A DNA stretch of 56,978 bases from Deltaproteobacteria bacterium (GCA_016927815.1 JAFGLY010000124.1:1-56978); one strand, 5' to 3'; shown: positions 1 to 7,977, counted from the stretch's first letter. Made by a program: numbers and translations. The notes: generated by a model from the letters alone, not told the origin.

Positions 1-1199
1 AGCCTCCATCCCCCCCGTCTCCCCGCCCCTACGCCGGCATCGCCCATGATCACCAGGCTGTCGGTGCGTCCGGCCACCCGATCCACCTCCAGGCGCAGCC
101 GGGACGATCCGAGACGGGCCTCGGCCGGCCGTGCGATCCTCAGCCCCTCGGAAACCGCCTCCAGGATGGCCCCGCGGGCGAGGAGGACGAGCGGATCGAG
201 CACGCCCGCACCCGACGAGTGCTCGCCCTCGGTCACGACCGACGGTTCCAGGCGGATGCGGCCGTCCTCGAGGCGGATCTCGCCGTTCACCCGGTAGTCG
301 CGCCACCAGCCCAGGCCCGCCAGGCGCCACAGCCGGAGGTCCAGGGTGAACCGATCGCCCTCCACCGCGAGCGCGCGTGGATCCGCGTGAACGCCGTGTC
401 CCAGGTCTCCTCGGTCGAAGGCAGCCCGGCGGGCGAGCCCGAGCAGGGAGGCGGTTCGGACGGACAGGTACCAGTCGCAGGTCTCGCCGGGGGGGGCCGG
501 TGGTCCACCGGTGGATCCAGGCGCCTCGGTCAGGAGGTCCACCCTGAGATCCCTGGCCTCGGGGACGAGGCGGACGGCCCGTACGGGCGCCGCCTGTGCA
601 CCGAGCGTGGCCAGGCGGATGCGCGGCGCTTCCCGGTCGAACTGCTCGGCCAACCAGGAGGCCAGCGGGGCATCCAGGCCGACCCTTCGACCGCCCCGAG
701 CGGCTCGGGCCTCGACCGCGCGGACCACCCCCTCCACGGTATGGCCCTTCCCGGAAGACCGCGTTTCGAGCTCCAACGTGGCCGCCAGCGCGAGACGTAC
801 CGGTACGTCGCCGGCGGTCGGGCCTGCCCGGAGTCGCACCCGGCCCACGATCGTGCTCTCCAGGCGCGCGTAGGCAACGCAGCTGGGGTCCGGCGAGAGG
901 TCGAGGGCCTCCAGGGACAGGTCGGGGGTGGCCGAGACCTCCCCATCGAGCGGCAGTTCGACCCGGAAACCGGAGCCCCCGGTGAGGCGGGTCGAGACCT
1001 CGCCTCCCACGAGGTCTTCGACGAGCGGCCACGCCAGGCCCAGGACCGCGTCGGGTGTCCAGTCCGGGGGCACCGGACCGGGGTCGGCCAGCGCCTCGGC
1101 CCTCGTCTTCTCGTACAGGGATCGGACCCCGGTTCCGCATGCGGGAATCGCGAGCAGGAAGGCCGAGGCGACAAGGGTTCGGCACAGGATCGCACGCAC
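1..1199 (-). CDS. Predicted lipoprotein of unknown function (3' end cut by window edge)
   Basis: The minus-strand frame is open from a GTG at 1199 to the window edge, 399 codons. GGAGGT (minus strand, 1203-1208) lies 3 nt before the GTG and supports this start. The N-terminus is a signal peptide with the lipobox-like IPAC, so Cys21 is the likely lipidated residue; the Pro at -2 is not ideal. The remainder is Leu/Arg/Glu/Asp-rich with alternating polar and hydrophobic stretches that suggest beta structure, and ends near the edge in a helical-looking segment (around LVLLARGAILEAV). I do not recognise the family. Plus-strand open frames over the same bases have Arg/Gly/Pro-rich shadow composition. 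It is divergent from the HEAT-repeat gene, with about 100 bp between them in which I see no clear promoter. Confidence 0.72.
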   Translation of the reverse strand, partial: MRAILCRTLVASAFLLAIPACGTGVRSLYEKTRAEALADPGPVPPDWTPDAVLGLAWPLVEDLVGGEVSTRLTGGSGFRVELPLDGEVSATPDLSLEALDLSPDPSCVAYARLESTIVGRVRLRAGPTAGDVPVRLALAATLELETRSSGKGHTVEGVVRAVEARAARGGRRVGLDAPLASWLAEQFDREAPRIRLATLGAQAAPVRAVRLVPEARDLRVDLLTEAPGSTGGPPAPPGETCDWYLSVRTASLLGLARRAAFDRGDLGHGVHADPRALAVEGDRFTLDLRLWRLAGLGWWRDYRVNGEIRLEDGRIRLEPSVVTEGEHSSGAGVLDPLVLLARGAILEAVSEGLRIARPAEARLGSSRLRLEVDRVAGRTDSLVIMGDAGVGAGRRGGWR

Positions 1200-1299
1200 G
1201 AGACCTCCGTGTCGGAGCCCTATCCCGGTGGAGGATCCCCTCGGGGCGTTGCCTCCTCGATGCGTCGCGATTAGGCCGTGGCCACCGCGAGGAGAACCC

Positions 1300-2556
1300 G
1301 TGGCAGACCCCGCCGACCTCGCTGGCCTGGAGGCTCCGGGCATCGCGGAACGGGCCGAGACGGCCCGCATCCTGGGCCGCACCGGGGGGCCTGCCGCCAT
1401 CGAACCTTTGCTCGAACGCGCGGTAGGCGATCGATCCGCGGGCGTTCGCCTCGCCGCGGCCGGAGCGGTGGCCGACATCCTGTCCCGGCACCGGCTGCCC
1501 CCCCGTCGCGAGGCCGTTCCGGACGCCGTGCGGGACGCGCTCGTGCGTCGGGTGCGGTCCATCGATCCGGGTCTGAACCCCGGACTCTTCCAGGTCGTCG
1601 CCACCTCCGGCGCGCCCGGAGCCATCCGAGCCCTGGTCCCCGGGCTGCGCGATCCGAGGGCGGACGTCCGCACCGGGGCGCTCGTCGGGCTGGAGCGGCT
1701 CGTGCTCTCGGCCGCGTCGAATGGAGATGCCGAGGTGTCGCACGCCCTCGGGACCCTTCTCGGAGAGGGTCGCCTGAGGCCCGAGATCGCGGTCGCGATC
1801 GCCCGGATCGCGGCTCGGGCTGGGCATCCGGCGGTTGAGAGCGCGCTGGAAGCGCTGGCCGCCGCCAGCGGGGCCTCGGGGCGCCGGGCCGTAGACGAGG
1901 TGCGGGCGATCATCGACCGGCGGTTGGGATTTGCGCCTTTGTGGGGGGTCTGGACCACGCGAGGCCTGGACGTGGGAGAGGTGAGCGAGGCCACGAGCCC
2001 CCGGCGCTGGCTCCTCCTGGGACCCGGAGCGACGGTCGAGGGTCCGGAGGATCACCTCACCGCCGCCCCCAGCGCCGAACCCGGTCCTCGCGTCCTCGGG
2101 ATCGGGAGGGCGGACCTCCCCACGCGACGCCTCGTGGTGCCCTACGACGGGGTCGCCGAAGTCGAGGTCCTCCAGGCTGGCACCGCATCCTGGCGCCGGG
2201 CCACAGACCGGGAGGCCTCCCGCCCGATCGAGTGGATTCTCGCCGATCGCCTGCTCGATCCGGCCGACCGTATTCCCTTCGCGGCGGCCGTGGGCGAGAC
2301 CCTCTCCACCCAGCCGTGCGGGCTCTACGCTCGGGCGATGCTGGACCTGTGGGCCGATCGGCCCCTCGAGGCGATGGCGGGGTTCGAGGCGGCCGCCGAG
2401 GCCGGTCGCCTGCCCCCGGCGATGGATCTGTTCCGGGCCCGGGCGCTGGCCGCCCTGGGTCGTGTCGACGAGGCTCGGGAGGCCGCCCGCGCGTTCCTGG
2501 CCTCGGCGCCCCGACGCAGCCCGTGGCTCGCCGAAGCCCGAAGCCTGGCCGGTTAG
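1300..2556 (+). CDS. HEAT-repeat / TPR-like protein
   Basis: 418 residues from a GTG preceded by GGAG at 1291-1294 (5-nt spacer). The frame is open further upstream, but that part has random Arg/Pro/Ser composition, so the GTG is preferred. The N-terminal half (about residues 10-190) contains successive helical pairs of HEAT type, for example around AAIEPLLERAVGD and AIRALVPGLRDPRADVR. A central segment without repeats follows, and the C-terminal 70 residues form a TPR-like helical pair (around LFRARALAALGRVDEA). No signal peptide is visible, so it is probably a cytoplasmic scaffold. It is the first gene of a likely three-gene operon, 18 nt before the macro-domain gene. The specific partner is unknown. 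Confidence 0.75.
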   Translation: MADPADLAGLEAPGIAERAETARILGRTGGPAAIEPLLERAVGDRSAGVRLAAAGAVADILSRHRLPPRREAVPDAVRDALVRRVRSIDPGLNPGLFQVVATSGAPGAIRALVPGLRDPRADVRTGALVGLERLVLSAASNGDAEVSHALGTLLGEGRLRPEIAVAIARIAARAGHPAVESALEALAAASGASGRRAVDEVRAIIDRRLGFAPLWGVWTTRGLDVGEVSEATSPRRWLLLGPGATVEGPEDHLTAAPSAEPGPRVLGIGRADLPTRRLVVPYDGVAEVEVLQAGTASWRRATDREASRPIEWILADRLLDPADRIPFAAAVGETLSTQPCGLYARAMLDLWADRPLEAMAGFEAAAEAGRLPPAMDLFRARALAALGRVDEAREAARAFLASAPRRSPWLAEARSLAG

Positions 2557-2574
2557 GGCGGCTCGGGAGGCTCC

Positions 2575-3126
2575 ATGCGTACCCTGGCCGTCGGGCCCCG
2601 CATCCTGGCCCTGTTCGTGGGCAGCATCACCGAGGTCGGTGCAGAGGCGGTGATCACGGCCGCCAACCGCCATCTCGCAGGAGGCGGCGGTGTGGATGGC
2701 GCCGTCCACCGAGCGGCCGGCCCGCGTCTCCTCGAGGCCTGCCGAGGCCTGCCCGCGGACGCCGAGGGGATCCGTTGCCCCACGGGGCAGGCCCGCATCA
2801 CGCCGGGCTTCGACCTCGCGCCGTGGGTGGTCCACGCGGTCGGACCCGTGTGGAACGCGGACCGGCCCGCCGAGTCCGCCGCCCTCCTGGACCGAGCCCT
2901 GGTCATGGCCTTCCGGCTTGCCGACGAGGCGGGGGCCCGGCACGTGGCCGCCCCGGCCGTGTCCACCGGAGTGTACGGCTACCCCCTGCCCGATGCCGCC
3001 CGGATTTCGGTCGCAGCGGCCATCCGGAGCCTCCGGAGCGCCCGTTCGGTGGAACGGATCACCTTCGCTCTCCTCGGCACGCCCGCCCTGAGAGCCTTCG
3101 AGGACGCGCTCGCGGCCGGGGCCTGA
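2575..3126 (+). CDS. Macro domain protein (ADP-ribose / O-acetyl-ADP-ribose hydrolase type)
   Basis: 183 residues covering a complete single macro domain. The family hallmarks are present: the AAN segment (Asn31), the glycine loop GGGGVDGA at about 36-43 followed by HRAAGP, and STGVYGYP at about 129-136 that closes over the distal ribose. This matches the YmdB-like subgroup, which binds ADP-ribose and removes acetyl or ADP-ribosyl groups. The start is an ATG with GGCTCGGGAGG just upstream. The gene lies 18 nt after the HEAT gene and 2 nt before the DUF2058 gene, so the three are probably cotranscribed. The true substrate (O-acetyl-ADP-ribose, ADP-ribosylated protein or nucleic acid) cannot be read from sequence. 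No ADP-ribosyltransferase partner is seen in the window. Confidence 0.9.
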   Translation: MRTLAVGPRILALFVGSITEVGAEAVITAANRHLAGGGGVDGAVHRAAGPRLLEACRGLPADAEGIRCPTGQARITPGFDLAPWVVHAVGPVWNADRPAESAALLDRALVMAFRLADEAGARHVAAPAVSTGVYGYPLPDAARISVAAAIRSLRSARSVERITFALLGTPALRAFEDALAAGA

Positions 3127-3128
3127 CC

Positions 3129-3734
3129 GTGGGGTCCCTCCGCGACCAGCTCCTCCGGGCGGGGATCGCCACCGCACGCGACCGGAAGCGGGTAGAGCGG
3201 GAACTCAAGGAGGAGCGCCGCCGCAAGCAGGGATCCCGGGAAGCCCGAGCCGTGATCGAGGCTCGGGAGGACCAGGAGCGACGCAGGCGCGAGGAGGAGG
3301 CCCGACAACACCGCATCGCCGAGCGCGCGGCCCGCCGGGCGGCCGAGGAGGACGCGGCCCGCGAGCTCCAGGTGACCCACCTGCTTCGCCACCATGCCCT
3401 GTCCTTCGGGAGCGGCCCCCAGCGGTTCTGGCACCGCACGCTCGAGGGGACCCACTGCCATCGCCTGGACCTGCCCGAGTGGATCGCGCTCGATCTGCGG
3501 GCCGGGCGGCTCGGCATCGGTGCGTTGCCGGTCTACGAGGACGTGGACTACGTCGTGATCCCGAGGGAGGTAGCGATCCGGATTCGGGCCATCCGGCCCC
3601 GTCGCATCGTGTTCTGGAACGACGCGCCCCCTCCGGACGACGACCCGGCCCAGCGACTGCTGGAGTCCCCGAAGCCCGTGGGGCACCGAACCCCGGCTAC
3701 GCCCTCGCGGACTGGTGGACCGTCCGCTCCGTGA
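3129..3734 (+). CDS. DUF2058 (YaiL-like) protein
   Basis: 201 residues from a GTG located 2 nt after the macro-gene stop; translational coupling is likely because no good Shine-Dalgarno is seen. It begins GSLRDQLLRAG, the family signature (SLRDQLLKAG). A long charged coiled coil of Arg/Glu/Ala follows (about residues 18-85), then a compact C-terminal domain containing IGALPVYEDVDYVVIP and IVFWNDA. This is the layout of E. coli YaiL (DUF2058), which has been called nucleoprotein/polynucleotide-associated but has no settled function. The usual C-terminal end (DPYAxxxxPDDLxW-like) is not recognisable; the last 25 residues diverge and overlap the convergent minE by 38 bp. A changed C-terminus is possible. 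Confidence 0.75.
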   Translation: MGSLRDQLLRAGIATARDRKRVERELKEERRRKQGSREARAVIEAREDQERRRREEEARQHRIAERAARRAAEEDAARELQVTHLLRHHALSFGSGPQRFWHRTLEGTHCHRLDLPEWIALDLRAGRLGIGALPVYEDVDYVVIPREVAIRIRAIRPRRIVFWNDAPPPDDDPAQRLLESPKPVGHRTPATPSRTGGPSAP

Positions 3735-3981
3735 CCCGACGCACCGGCACCGACGACACGAGCGCGACCTTGTCCTGCAGGCGCTCCAGGCGGAACACCG
3801 TCTCCTGGGGATCCACGTCGAGGTAGCGGCAGACCACCTCCAGGATCTCGGCCTTCATGGCCTCGAGCTGGGCGGGCGTGAGGTCCACCTGGTCGTGGAT
3901 GAGCAGGAACTTGAGACGCTGCTTGGCGTCGTCCTTGGAGGCACCACGCGATCCGAAGAAGCGGTTGAGGATCTCCCTCAT
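3697..3981 (-). CDS. minE: Cell division topological specificity factor MinE
   Basis: 94 residues, the usual MinE size. The N-terminal segment MREILNRFFG can form the membrane-binding amphipathic helix. The following stretch to about residue 35 (KQRLKFLLIHDQ) corresponds to the MinD-contacting region (in E. coli RLQIIVAERR). The C-terminal half is the dimeric topological-specificity domain with EILEVVCRYLDVDPQ. The ATG overlaps the minD stop as ATGA (3978-3981), so translation is coupled. Its 3' end overlaps the convergent DUF2058 gene by 38 bp. In known systems MinE stimulates MinD ATPase and drives pole-to-pole oscillation that keeps MinC away from midcell. Confidence 0.96.
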   Translation of the reverse strand: MREILNRFFGSRGASKDDAKQRLKFLLIHDQVDLTPAQLEAMKAEILEVVCRYLDVDPQETVFRLERLQDKVALVSSVPVRRVTERTVHQSARA

Positions 3982-4796
3982 GACGCCACCTCCCGGGCCG
4001 CCCCGAAGCCCATCCAGCGCTTGACCGATGTCCAGAATCCTGGCGAGGTCTCCAGGGCCACGAATGGGATGTCCTTCTCCCCTTGCAGGCGTCGGGCGAT
4101 GCGCCGGTAGGCCTCCCCGACCTTGGACTCCGGATCCAGGACCGCCGGCTGGCCGCGGTTGGCGTGGATGATGATCTCCTCGCTCTCGGGGACGATGCCG
4201 ACGAGCGGGATGGCCAGGATCTCGAGGATGTCCTCCCGCGAGAGCATGTCCCCGGAGCGGACCATGTTGGAGCGGTACCGGTTGATGACCAGGTGCGGCT
4301 CGGGGAGCTCGGCGGCCTCGACCAGGCCGATGATCCGGTCTGCGTCGCGGATCGCGCTCACCTCCGGGGTGGTCACGATGAGGGCCCGATCGGCTCCGGC
4401 CACGGAGTTCCTGAATCCCTGCTCGATCCCCGCGGGGCAGTCCACCAGGACGTAGTCGAAGGTTTCCTTCAACTGCGCCACGAGACGTCGCATCTGGTCC
4501 GGAGTGACCGCGTTCTTGTCGCGGGTCTGCGCTGCGGGCAGCAGGTGGAGCCCCTCCACCCGCTTGTCCTTGATGAGGGCCTGCTTCAGCCGGCACTCCC
4601 CCTCGACCACGTGCACGAGGTCGTAGACGATCCGGTTCTCCAGCCCCAGGATCACGTCCAGGTTGCGCAGCCCGATGTCGGCGTCCAGCACGGCGACCCG
4701 CTGTCCCGACATCGCGAGCGCGAGGCCGACGTTGGCGGTGGCGGTGGTCTTGCCCACGCCCCCCTTTCCAGAGGTGATCACGATGCATTCGCTCAT
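3978..4796 (-). CDS. minD: Septum site-determining protein MinD
   Basis: 272 residues, standard MinD length. The deviant Walker A motif GKGGVGKTT is at residues 10-18 with both the signature Lys11 and the P-loop Lys16. AVLDADIGLRNLD is the switch I region, YVLVDCPAGIE the Walker B/switch II, and VVTTPEVSAIRDADR is typical of MinD. The C-terminus (around FWTSVKRWMGFG) is an amphipathic membrane-targeting helix. The ATG is preceded by AAAGGAG and overlaps the minC stop as ATGA (4793-4796). It is a membrane-cycling ATPase that recruits MinC. It belongs to a complete minCDE operon in canonical order. Confidence 0.98.
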   Translation of the reverse strand: MSECIVITSGKGGVGKTTATANVGLALAMSGQRVAVLDADIGLRNLDVILGLENRIVYDLVHVVEGECRLKQALIKDKRVEGLHLLPAAQTRDKNAVTPDQMRRLVAQLKETFDYVLVDCPAGIEQGFRNSVAGADRALIVTTPEVSAIRDADRIIGLVEAAELPEPHLVINRYRSNMVRSGDMLSREDILEILAIPLVGIVPESEEIIIHANRGQPAVLDPESKVGEAYRRIARRLQGEKDIPFVALETSPGFWTSVKRWMGFGAAREVAS

Positions 4797-5728
4797 TCGA
4801 CGCTCCTTTGTGCGGAGGACGAGGGCAGGCGGCCCCGGTAGGGCTCGATCACGATCCGGTCCTCTCGGACGAACGCGATCTCGGCGCCCCGGGGGGGACC
4901 TCCTCCGGGGGCCTGGGGGGGGATGGCGATCCGGGTCCCGATCCGGATCTGGGTGGGCTCCAGGTCCAGGGCCAGTACGAAGGCCGCGTCGTCCCCGCGG
5001 GCGCCCGCGTGGGCCAGGCCCAGGAGCGACCCCAGGATGACGACGCTTCCGTTGGCGGTGACCTGGGCTCCGGCGTGGACGTCTCCGAAGACGACGACAT
5101 CTCCGTTGAACCGGACGGAGGAACCCGAGCGGAGGGTCCGGTGGACGACCTGGACCCGCGAGGCGGCCGTGTCCGGTTCCTCGGGTTCGGGGAGGGAGGG
5201 CGCCTCGACCGGCTCCGGCTCCACCCTCGAGGCCTCGACGACCTCCGGGGCCTCCTCGGGCGGGGGTGTCTCGGGGACGGGAGGCTGGGGCGTCTCGGGG
5301 ACGGCGGGAGGAGGCTCGATGGCCGGGATCTGCGACGCGGTCTCCTCCTCGGCCAGGACCTTGAGCTTGAGCTCGCGCTCGGCGTACCGCCGGACACTGC
5401 GCGGCGAGCAGCGCAACGCGACGACGAGCACCCCGTGATCCGCCTCGAGCGCGTGCGCCAGGCGCCGCAGCTCGAAGAGATCGATGTCCCGGTCGCCGAT
5501 GTCGAGGTGGGCACGTATGCCCTGGAACCGGACGGGGTCGGACCCGAGCAGCACGGCGAGGTCGGATCGGGCCGACTCCCAACTCGCCTCGCAGGAGAGA
5601 TGGATCGCCAGGGGGTCGAGGCAGTCGCCGAGGTGGACCGACCGGGAAGGGCCGGAATCGGGAGGGGCGGCGGGCATCGGAGGAGGGGGGAGCGGGGAGG
5701 CGGGCGGGGGACGCACGCGCGAGGTCAT
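4793..5728 (-). CDS. minC: Septum formation inhibitor MinC
   Basis: 311 residues, longer than the approximately 230 of E. coli MinC. The N-terminal domain (about 20-120) has the typical YajC-like pattern with HLDIGDRDIDLFELRRL. A Pro/Glu/Val-rich linker spans about 130-190 and accounts for most of the extra length. The C-terminal beta-helix domain (about 190-300) has the diagnostic VVHRTLRSGSSVRF, GDVVVFGDVHAGAQV and NGSVVILGSLLGLAHAG. It blocks FtsZ assembly when bound to MinD. The ATG at 5728 has no clear Shine-Dalgarno and the first 20 residues are Pro-rich, so a later start is possible, but the promoter at 5760-5789 sits about 30 nt upstream, consistent with this start. Confidence 0.95.
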   Translation of the reverse strand: MTSRVRPPPASPLPPPPMPAAPPDSGPSRSVHLGDCLDPLAIHLSCEASWESARSDLAVLLGSDPVRFQGIRAHLDIGDRDIDLFELRRLAHALEADHGVLVVALRCSPRSVRRYAERELKLKVLAEEETASQIPAIEPPPAVPETPQPPVPETPPPEEAPEVVEASRVEPEPVEAPSLPEPEEPDTAASRVQVVHRTLRSGSSVRFNGDVVVFGDVHAGAQVTANGSVVILGSLLGLAHAGARGDDAAFVLALDLEPTQIRIGTRIAIPPQAPGGGPPRGAEIAFVREDRIVIEPYRGRLPSSSAQRSVE

Positions 5729-5759
5729 GCGACGCTAAGTATTGCCGAGTCAAGACCAG

Positions 5760-5789
5760 ATTGTAAGACTCCCCCTCTAGAAATGTCAA
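5760..5789 (-). promoter_or_regulatory. sigma70-type promoter of minCDE
   Basis: On the minus strand a perfect -35 TTGACA (5789-5784) is followed after 18 bp by TACAAT (5765-5760, 5 of 6 to TATAAT). It lies in an AT-richer island, unusual for this window. Initiation is predicted near 5753, giving a leader of about 25 nt before the minC ATG. This is the best promoter match I see in the window. Confidence 0.75.
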
Positions 5790-5895
5790 GCATGTCGTTC
5801 AAGACGAGATCGTAGAGTCTCACCAGAGGGGAGTGGCGCCGTGGAGCGGTGCGGCGCGAGGCGCGTGGGCCTGCATGCGGGTGCCGGACACACGA

Positions 5896-5916
5896 ACGGC
5901 GGGCCCTGCCCGCCGT
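5896..5916 (-). terminator. Terminator-like hairpin after the 5926-6345 gene
   Basis: A perfect 9-bp GC-rich stem (ACGGCGGGC paired with GCCCGCCGT, 3-nt loop) starts about 10 nt after the stop codon of the lipoprotein gene. Read on the minus strand it is followed by TCGTGTGT, only moderately T-rich, so efficiency is uncertain. The remaining sequence up to minC (5730-5895) holds the minC promoter and no gene. Confidence 0.5.
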
Positions 5917-5925
5917 CCTGGAGTC

Positions 5926-6345
5926 CTACTCGTAGACGTACGGGTAGACGTCCACCACGTCCACGGCCTCGAAGTAGTCGTACGCGGTGAACTCGACCAC
6001 GTTGTAGGCGTAGTAGCAGTCGAGCCAGGTCGAGGACTCCCACCAGTCGGAGAACCAGGTGATGCCGTCGTACCAGTAGAGCTCGAAGCCGTCGATCCAC
6101 TCGCCGGACCAGTCGTCGTACACGTCGGCGTACACGGCGATCACGTCTCCGGCACCGTTCGGATCGTCCACGTCGGCCTCGAAGTACCAGACGTAGTCCC
6201 CACCGTAGCCGTCCCAGTAGCAGCCCGCCTCGGCCCAGGCGATGTAGGGCGGCTGGTTGGGGGGCGGCGGATCCCGGACGTCGGAGTCGTAGACGATGCA
6301 GCCAGCGAAGAGGGCGGCGAAGGCCGCGAGGAGGATCCGGTTCAT
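5926..6345 (-). CDS. Small aromatic- and acid-rich lipoprotein
   Basis: 139 residues. The start is the ATG at 6345 with AAAGGAG 5 nt before it; the frame extends 22 codons further but without a Shine-Dalgarno. Signal peptide MNRILLAAF with lipobox LFAGC predicts lipidation at Cys16. The mature protein starts with a Pro-rich spacer (PPPPNQPP) followed by a domain very rich in Tyr, Trp and Asp, for example YWDGYGGDYVWYFEADVDD, which resembles an Ig-like beta sandwich. It is a stand-alone gene divergent from the methyltransferase and followed by a terminator-like hairpin. The 168 bp to the divergent gene shows no convincing promoter. I do not recognise a family; surface exposure is an inference. 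Confidence 0.8.
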   Translation of the reverse strand: MNRILLAAFAALFAGCIVYDSDVRDPPPPNQPPYIAWAEAGCYWDGYGGDYVWYFEADVDDPNGAGDVIAVYADVYDDWSGEWIDGFELYWYDGITWFSDWWESSTWLDCYYAYNVVEFTAYDYFEAVDVVDVYPYVYE

Positions 6346-6513
6346 GTGCGCTCCTTTCGGGTCCGCGAGCGAGTCGACCGCAGGGACGACAGGGGCATGA
6401 AAGGTATTCATGGCAGGCGGGCAGGCGATCGGGAAACCACCGGTGCGGGATGGTACCCCGTTGGACGCCGGTGTACAGCAGATGCCAATGCGACGGTGCC
6501 ATCAGGAGTCTTC

Positions 6514-7659
6514 ATGGAGCCCATCGAGCTCACCCCCGATGCGGTCGGACCCGTAGCCCGCGGCCACCCCTGGGTGTGGCGGGACGGGGTGGCGCGCGGC
6601 TTTGCGCCCGTGGGATCCCCGGTACGGCTCGTGGACGGCCGGGGCCGCCCGGTGGCCTGGGGCCTCGCGGATCGCGGCGAGATCGCGGTGCGCGTGCTGG
6701 GCCGCGATCCGGAATCCGTCCCGGACCTGTTGACCCGCCGTCTCGCAGAGGCCCAGGCGCTCCGGGACCGCGTCCTCCCCCCAGCCACGGATGCCTTCCG
6801 GGTCTGCAACGGGGAGGGAGACCACCTGCCCGGGCTCGTGGTGGATCGGTACGGTGCCCTCGCCGTCGTGCGACTCTATGCCGCCGCCTGGGAGCCGCAC
6901 CTGGACGCCGTCGTCTCGGCCGTCGCCGCCCTCGGTGGCATCGAGGCCGTGCTGCGCCGCCTCGGCGTCGGCACCGTGGACGCCGACGGCGGTGCGGTCC
7001 CGCTCCACGGCCCGCCTCCACCCGACGCCATCGTGGTGCACGAGGCCGGACTCCGCTTCCTGGTCCGCCCCTGGCGAGGGCAGAAGACGGGCCTGTTCCT
7101 GGACCAGCGCGAGAACCGGATCCGGATGGCCGGGTGGGCCAGGGGAGCGGAGGTGGTCAACCTGTTCGGCTACAACGGCGGGTTCTCGGTGCATGCAGCG
7201 GCTGGGGGCGCCCGCAGGACCGTCACCGTGGACGTCGCGTCCGAGGCGCTGTCCGACGCCCGCGAGAACTTTCGGTTGAACGGGCTCGACGACGCCGGAC
7301 ACGGGTTCGAGGTGGCGGACGCCTTCCGCTGGCGACCCCCGCGGCCGGTGGACCTGGTGATCTGCGATCCGCCGTCGCTCTCGCACGGGGCCCGCTCGGA
7401 CGGCCCGGCTCGCGCGGCCTACCGCGATCTCGCCGCCCACGCGGCCGCCATGACCGCACCGGGAGGCCTCCTGTTCACGGCCTCCTGCACGGCCCGCATT
7501 CGAGAGGATCGCTGGATGGAGGCCGTCCGAAAGGGGATCGGCCGCGTGCCGGGCCGCTGGAGCGTGGTCCACCGGGCCTTCGAGCCTCCGGACCACCCGG
7601 TCTCGGTCGCCCACCCGGAGGGAGCCTACCTCAAGGCCGTGGCCCTCCGACGGCGTTGA
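6514..7659 (+). CDS. rlmI: Class I SAM-dependent methyltransferase, RlmI family (23S rRNA m5C)
   Basis: 381 residues. The ATG is preceded by AGGAG at 6504-6508; an open frame further upstream overlaps the divergent lipoprotein gene and lacks coding character. An N-terminal PUA-like domain (about 1-85, with HPWVWRDG) precedes a central RlmI domain and the Rossmann-like catalytic domain. Diagnostic motifs are KTGLFLDQRENR, VVNLFGYNGGFSVHAA (SAM motif I), VICDPPSLS (motif IV) and SCTAR with the likely catalytic cysteine of motif VI. The E. coli homologue makes m5C1962 in 23S rRNA. The specific target base here is inferred from family, and RlmK/PUA-methyltransferase paralogues are alternatives. 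Confidence 0.86.
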   Translation: MEPIELTPDAVGPVARGHPWVWRDGVARGFAPVGSPVRLVDGRGRPVAWGLADRGEIAVRVLGRDPESVPDLLTRRLAEAQALRDRVLPPATDAFRVCNGEGDHLPGLVVDRYGALAVVRLYAAAWEPHLDAVVSAVAALGGIEAVLRRLGVGTVDADGGAVPLHGPPPPDAIVVHEAGLRFLVRPWRGQKTGLFLDQRENRIRMAGWARGAEVVNLFGYNGGFSVHAAAGGARRTVTVDVASEALSDARENFRLNGLDDAGHGFEVADAFRWRPPRPVDLVICDPPSLSHGARSDGPARAAYRDLAAHAAAMTAPGGLLFTASCTARIREDRWMEAVRKGIGRVPGRWSVVHRAFEPPDHPVSVAHPEGAYLKAVALRRR

Positions 7660-7977
7660 CGCCAGGGGCGCGCGGTGTGACATTGACGCGTCCGCGTCCG
7701 TCCCACAAGGACCGGCGCCGCCTCCGAACTTTCCGCCGGCCTTCCGGCACCCGCCCCGTCACGGGCTTCCTCCGCCGGGGCGAACCCACCGTTACGGAAC
7801 CCCTTCCGGACCCACCGGGTCCGCACGCCGTCATTCCCCCGCCGGAGTCTCGATGCGCCTTGTGAGGCACACCCATGGATCGGGTCCTGGCCATCCAGGG
7901 AGGCCCCGCGCGGGCCCCCGGGGCGGCCGTTCGGCCCCCCTCCCGCGGGCGTCTGCGGCGATCTCACGGAGATCGCC
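7660..7977 (+). other. Non-coding leader upstream of rng
   Basis: 318 bp without a credible gene on either strand. It is hairpin-rich towards its 3' end: GGCCC/GGGCC at 7902-7916, an inverted repeat around GGCCGTTCGGCC at 7926-7937, and the perfect hairpin at 7957-7977 that ends at the rng start. A TTGACG at about 7684 could be a -35 but lacks a good -10. Such length and structure fit a long rng leader; E. coli RNase E is known to control its own mRNA through its 5' UTR. Confidence 0.5.
7957..7977 (+). promoter_or_regulatory. Hairpin covering the rng ribosome binding site
   Basis: GGCGATCTC (7957-7965) pairs perfectly with GAGATCGCC (7969-7977) over a 3-nt ACG loop. The last paired base is immediately followed by the TTG start at 7978. 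The only Shine-Dalgarno candidate, GGAG at 7968-7971, is partly in the loop and partly in the 3' arm. When folded, initiation should be hindered; a regulatory role is inference. Confidence 0.6.

Noticed and set aside
219-1274. A plus-strand 351-codon open frame
   Set aside because: Shadow of the minus-strand lipoprotein gene, which has a lipobox, a Shine-Dalgarno and coding composition.
3660-3826. Frameshift at the DUF2058 C-terminus
   Set aside because: The family ending is not recovered convincingly in another frame, so a divergent C-terminus is simpler.
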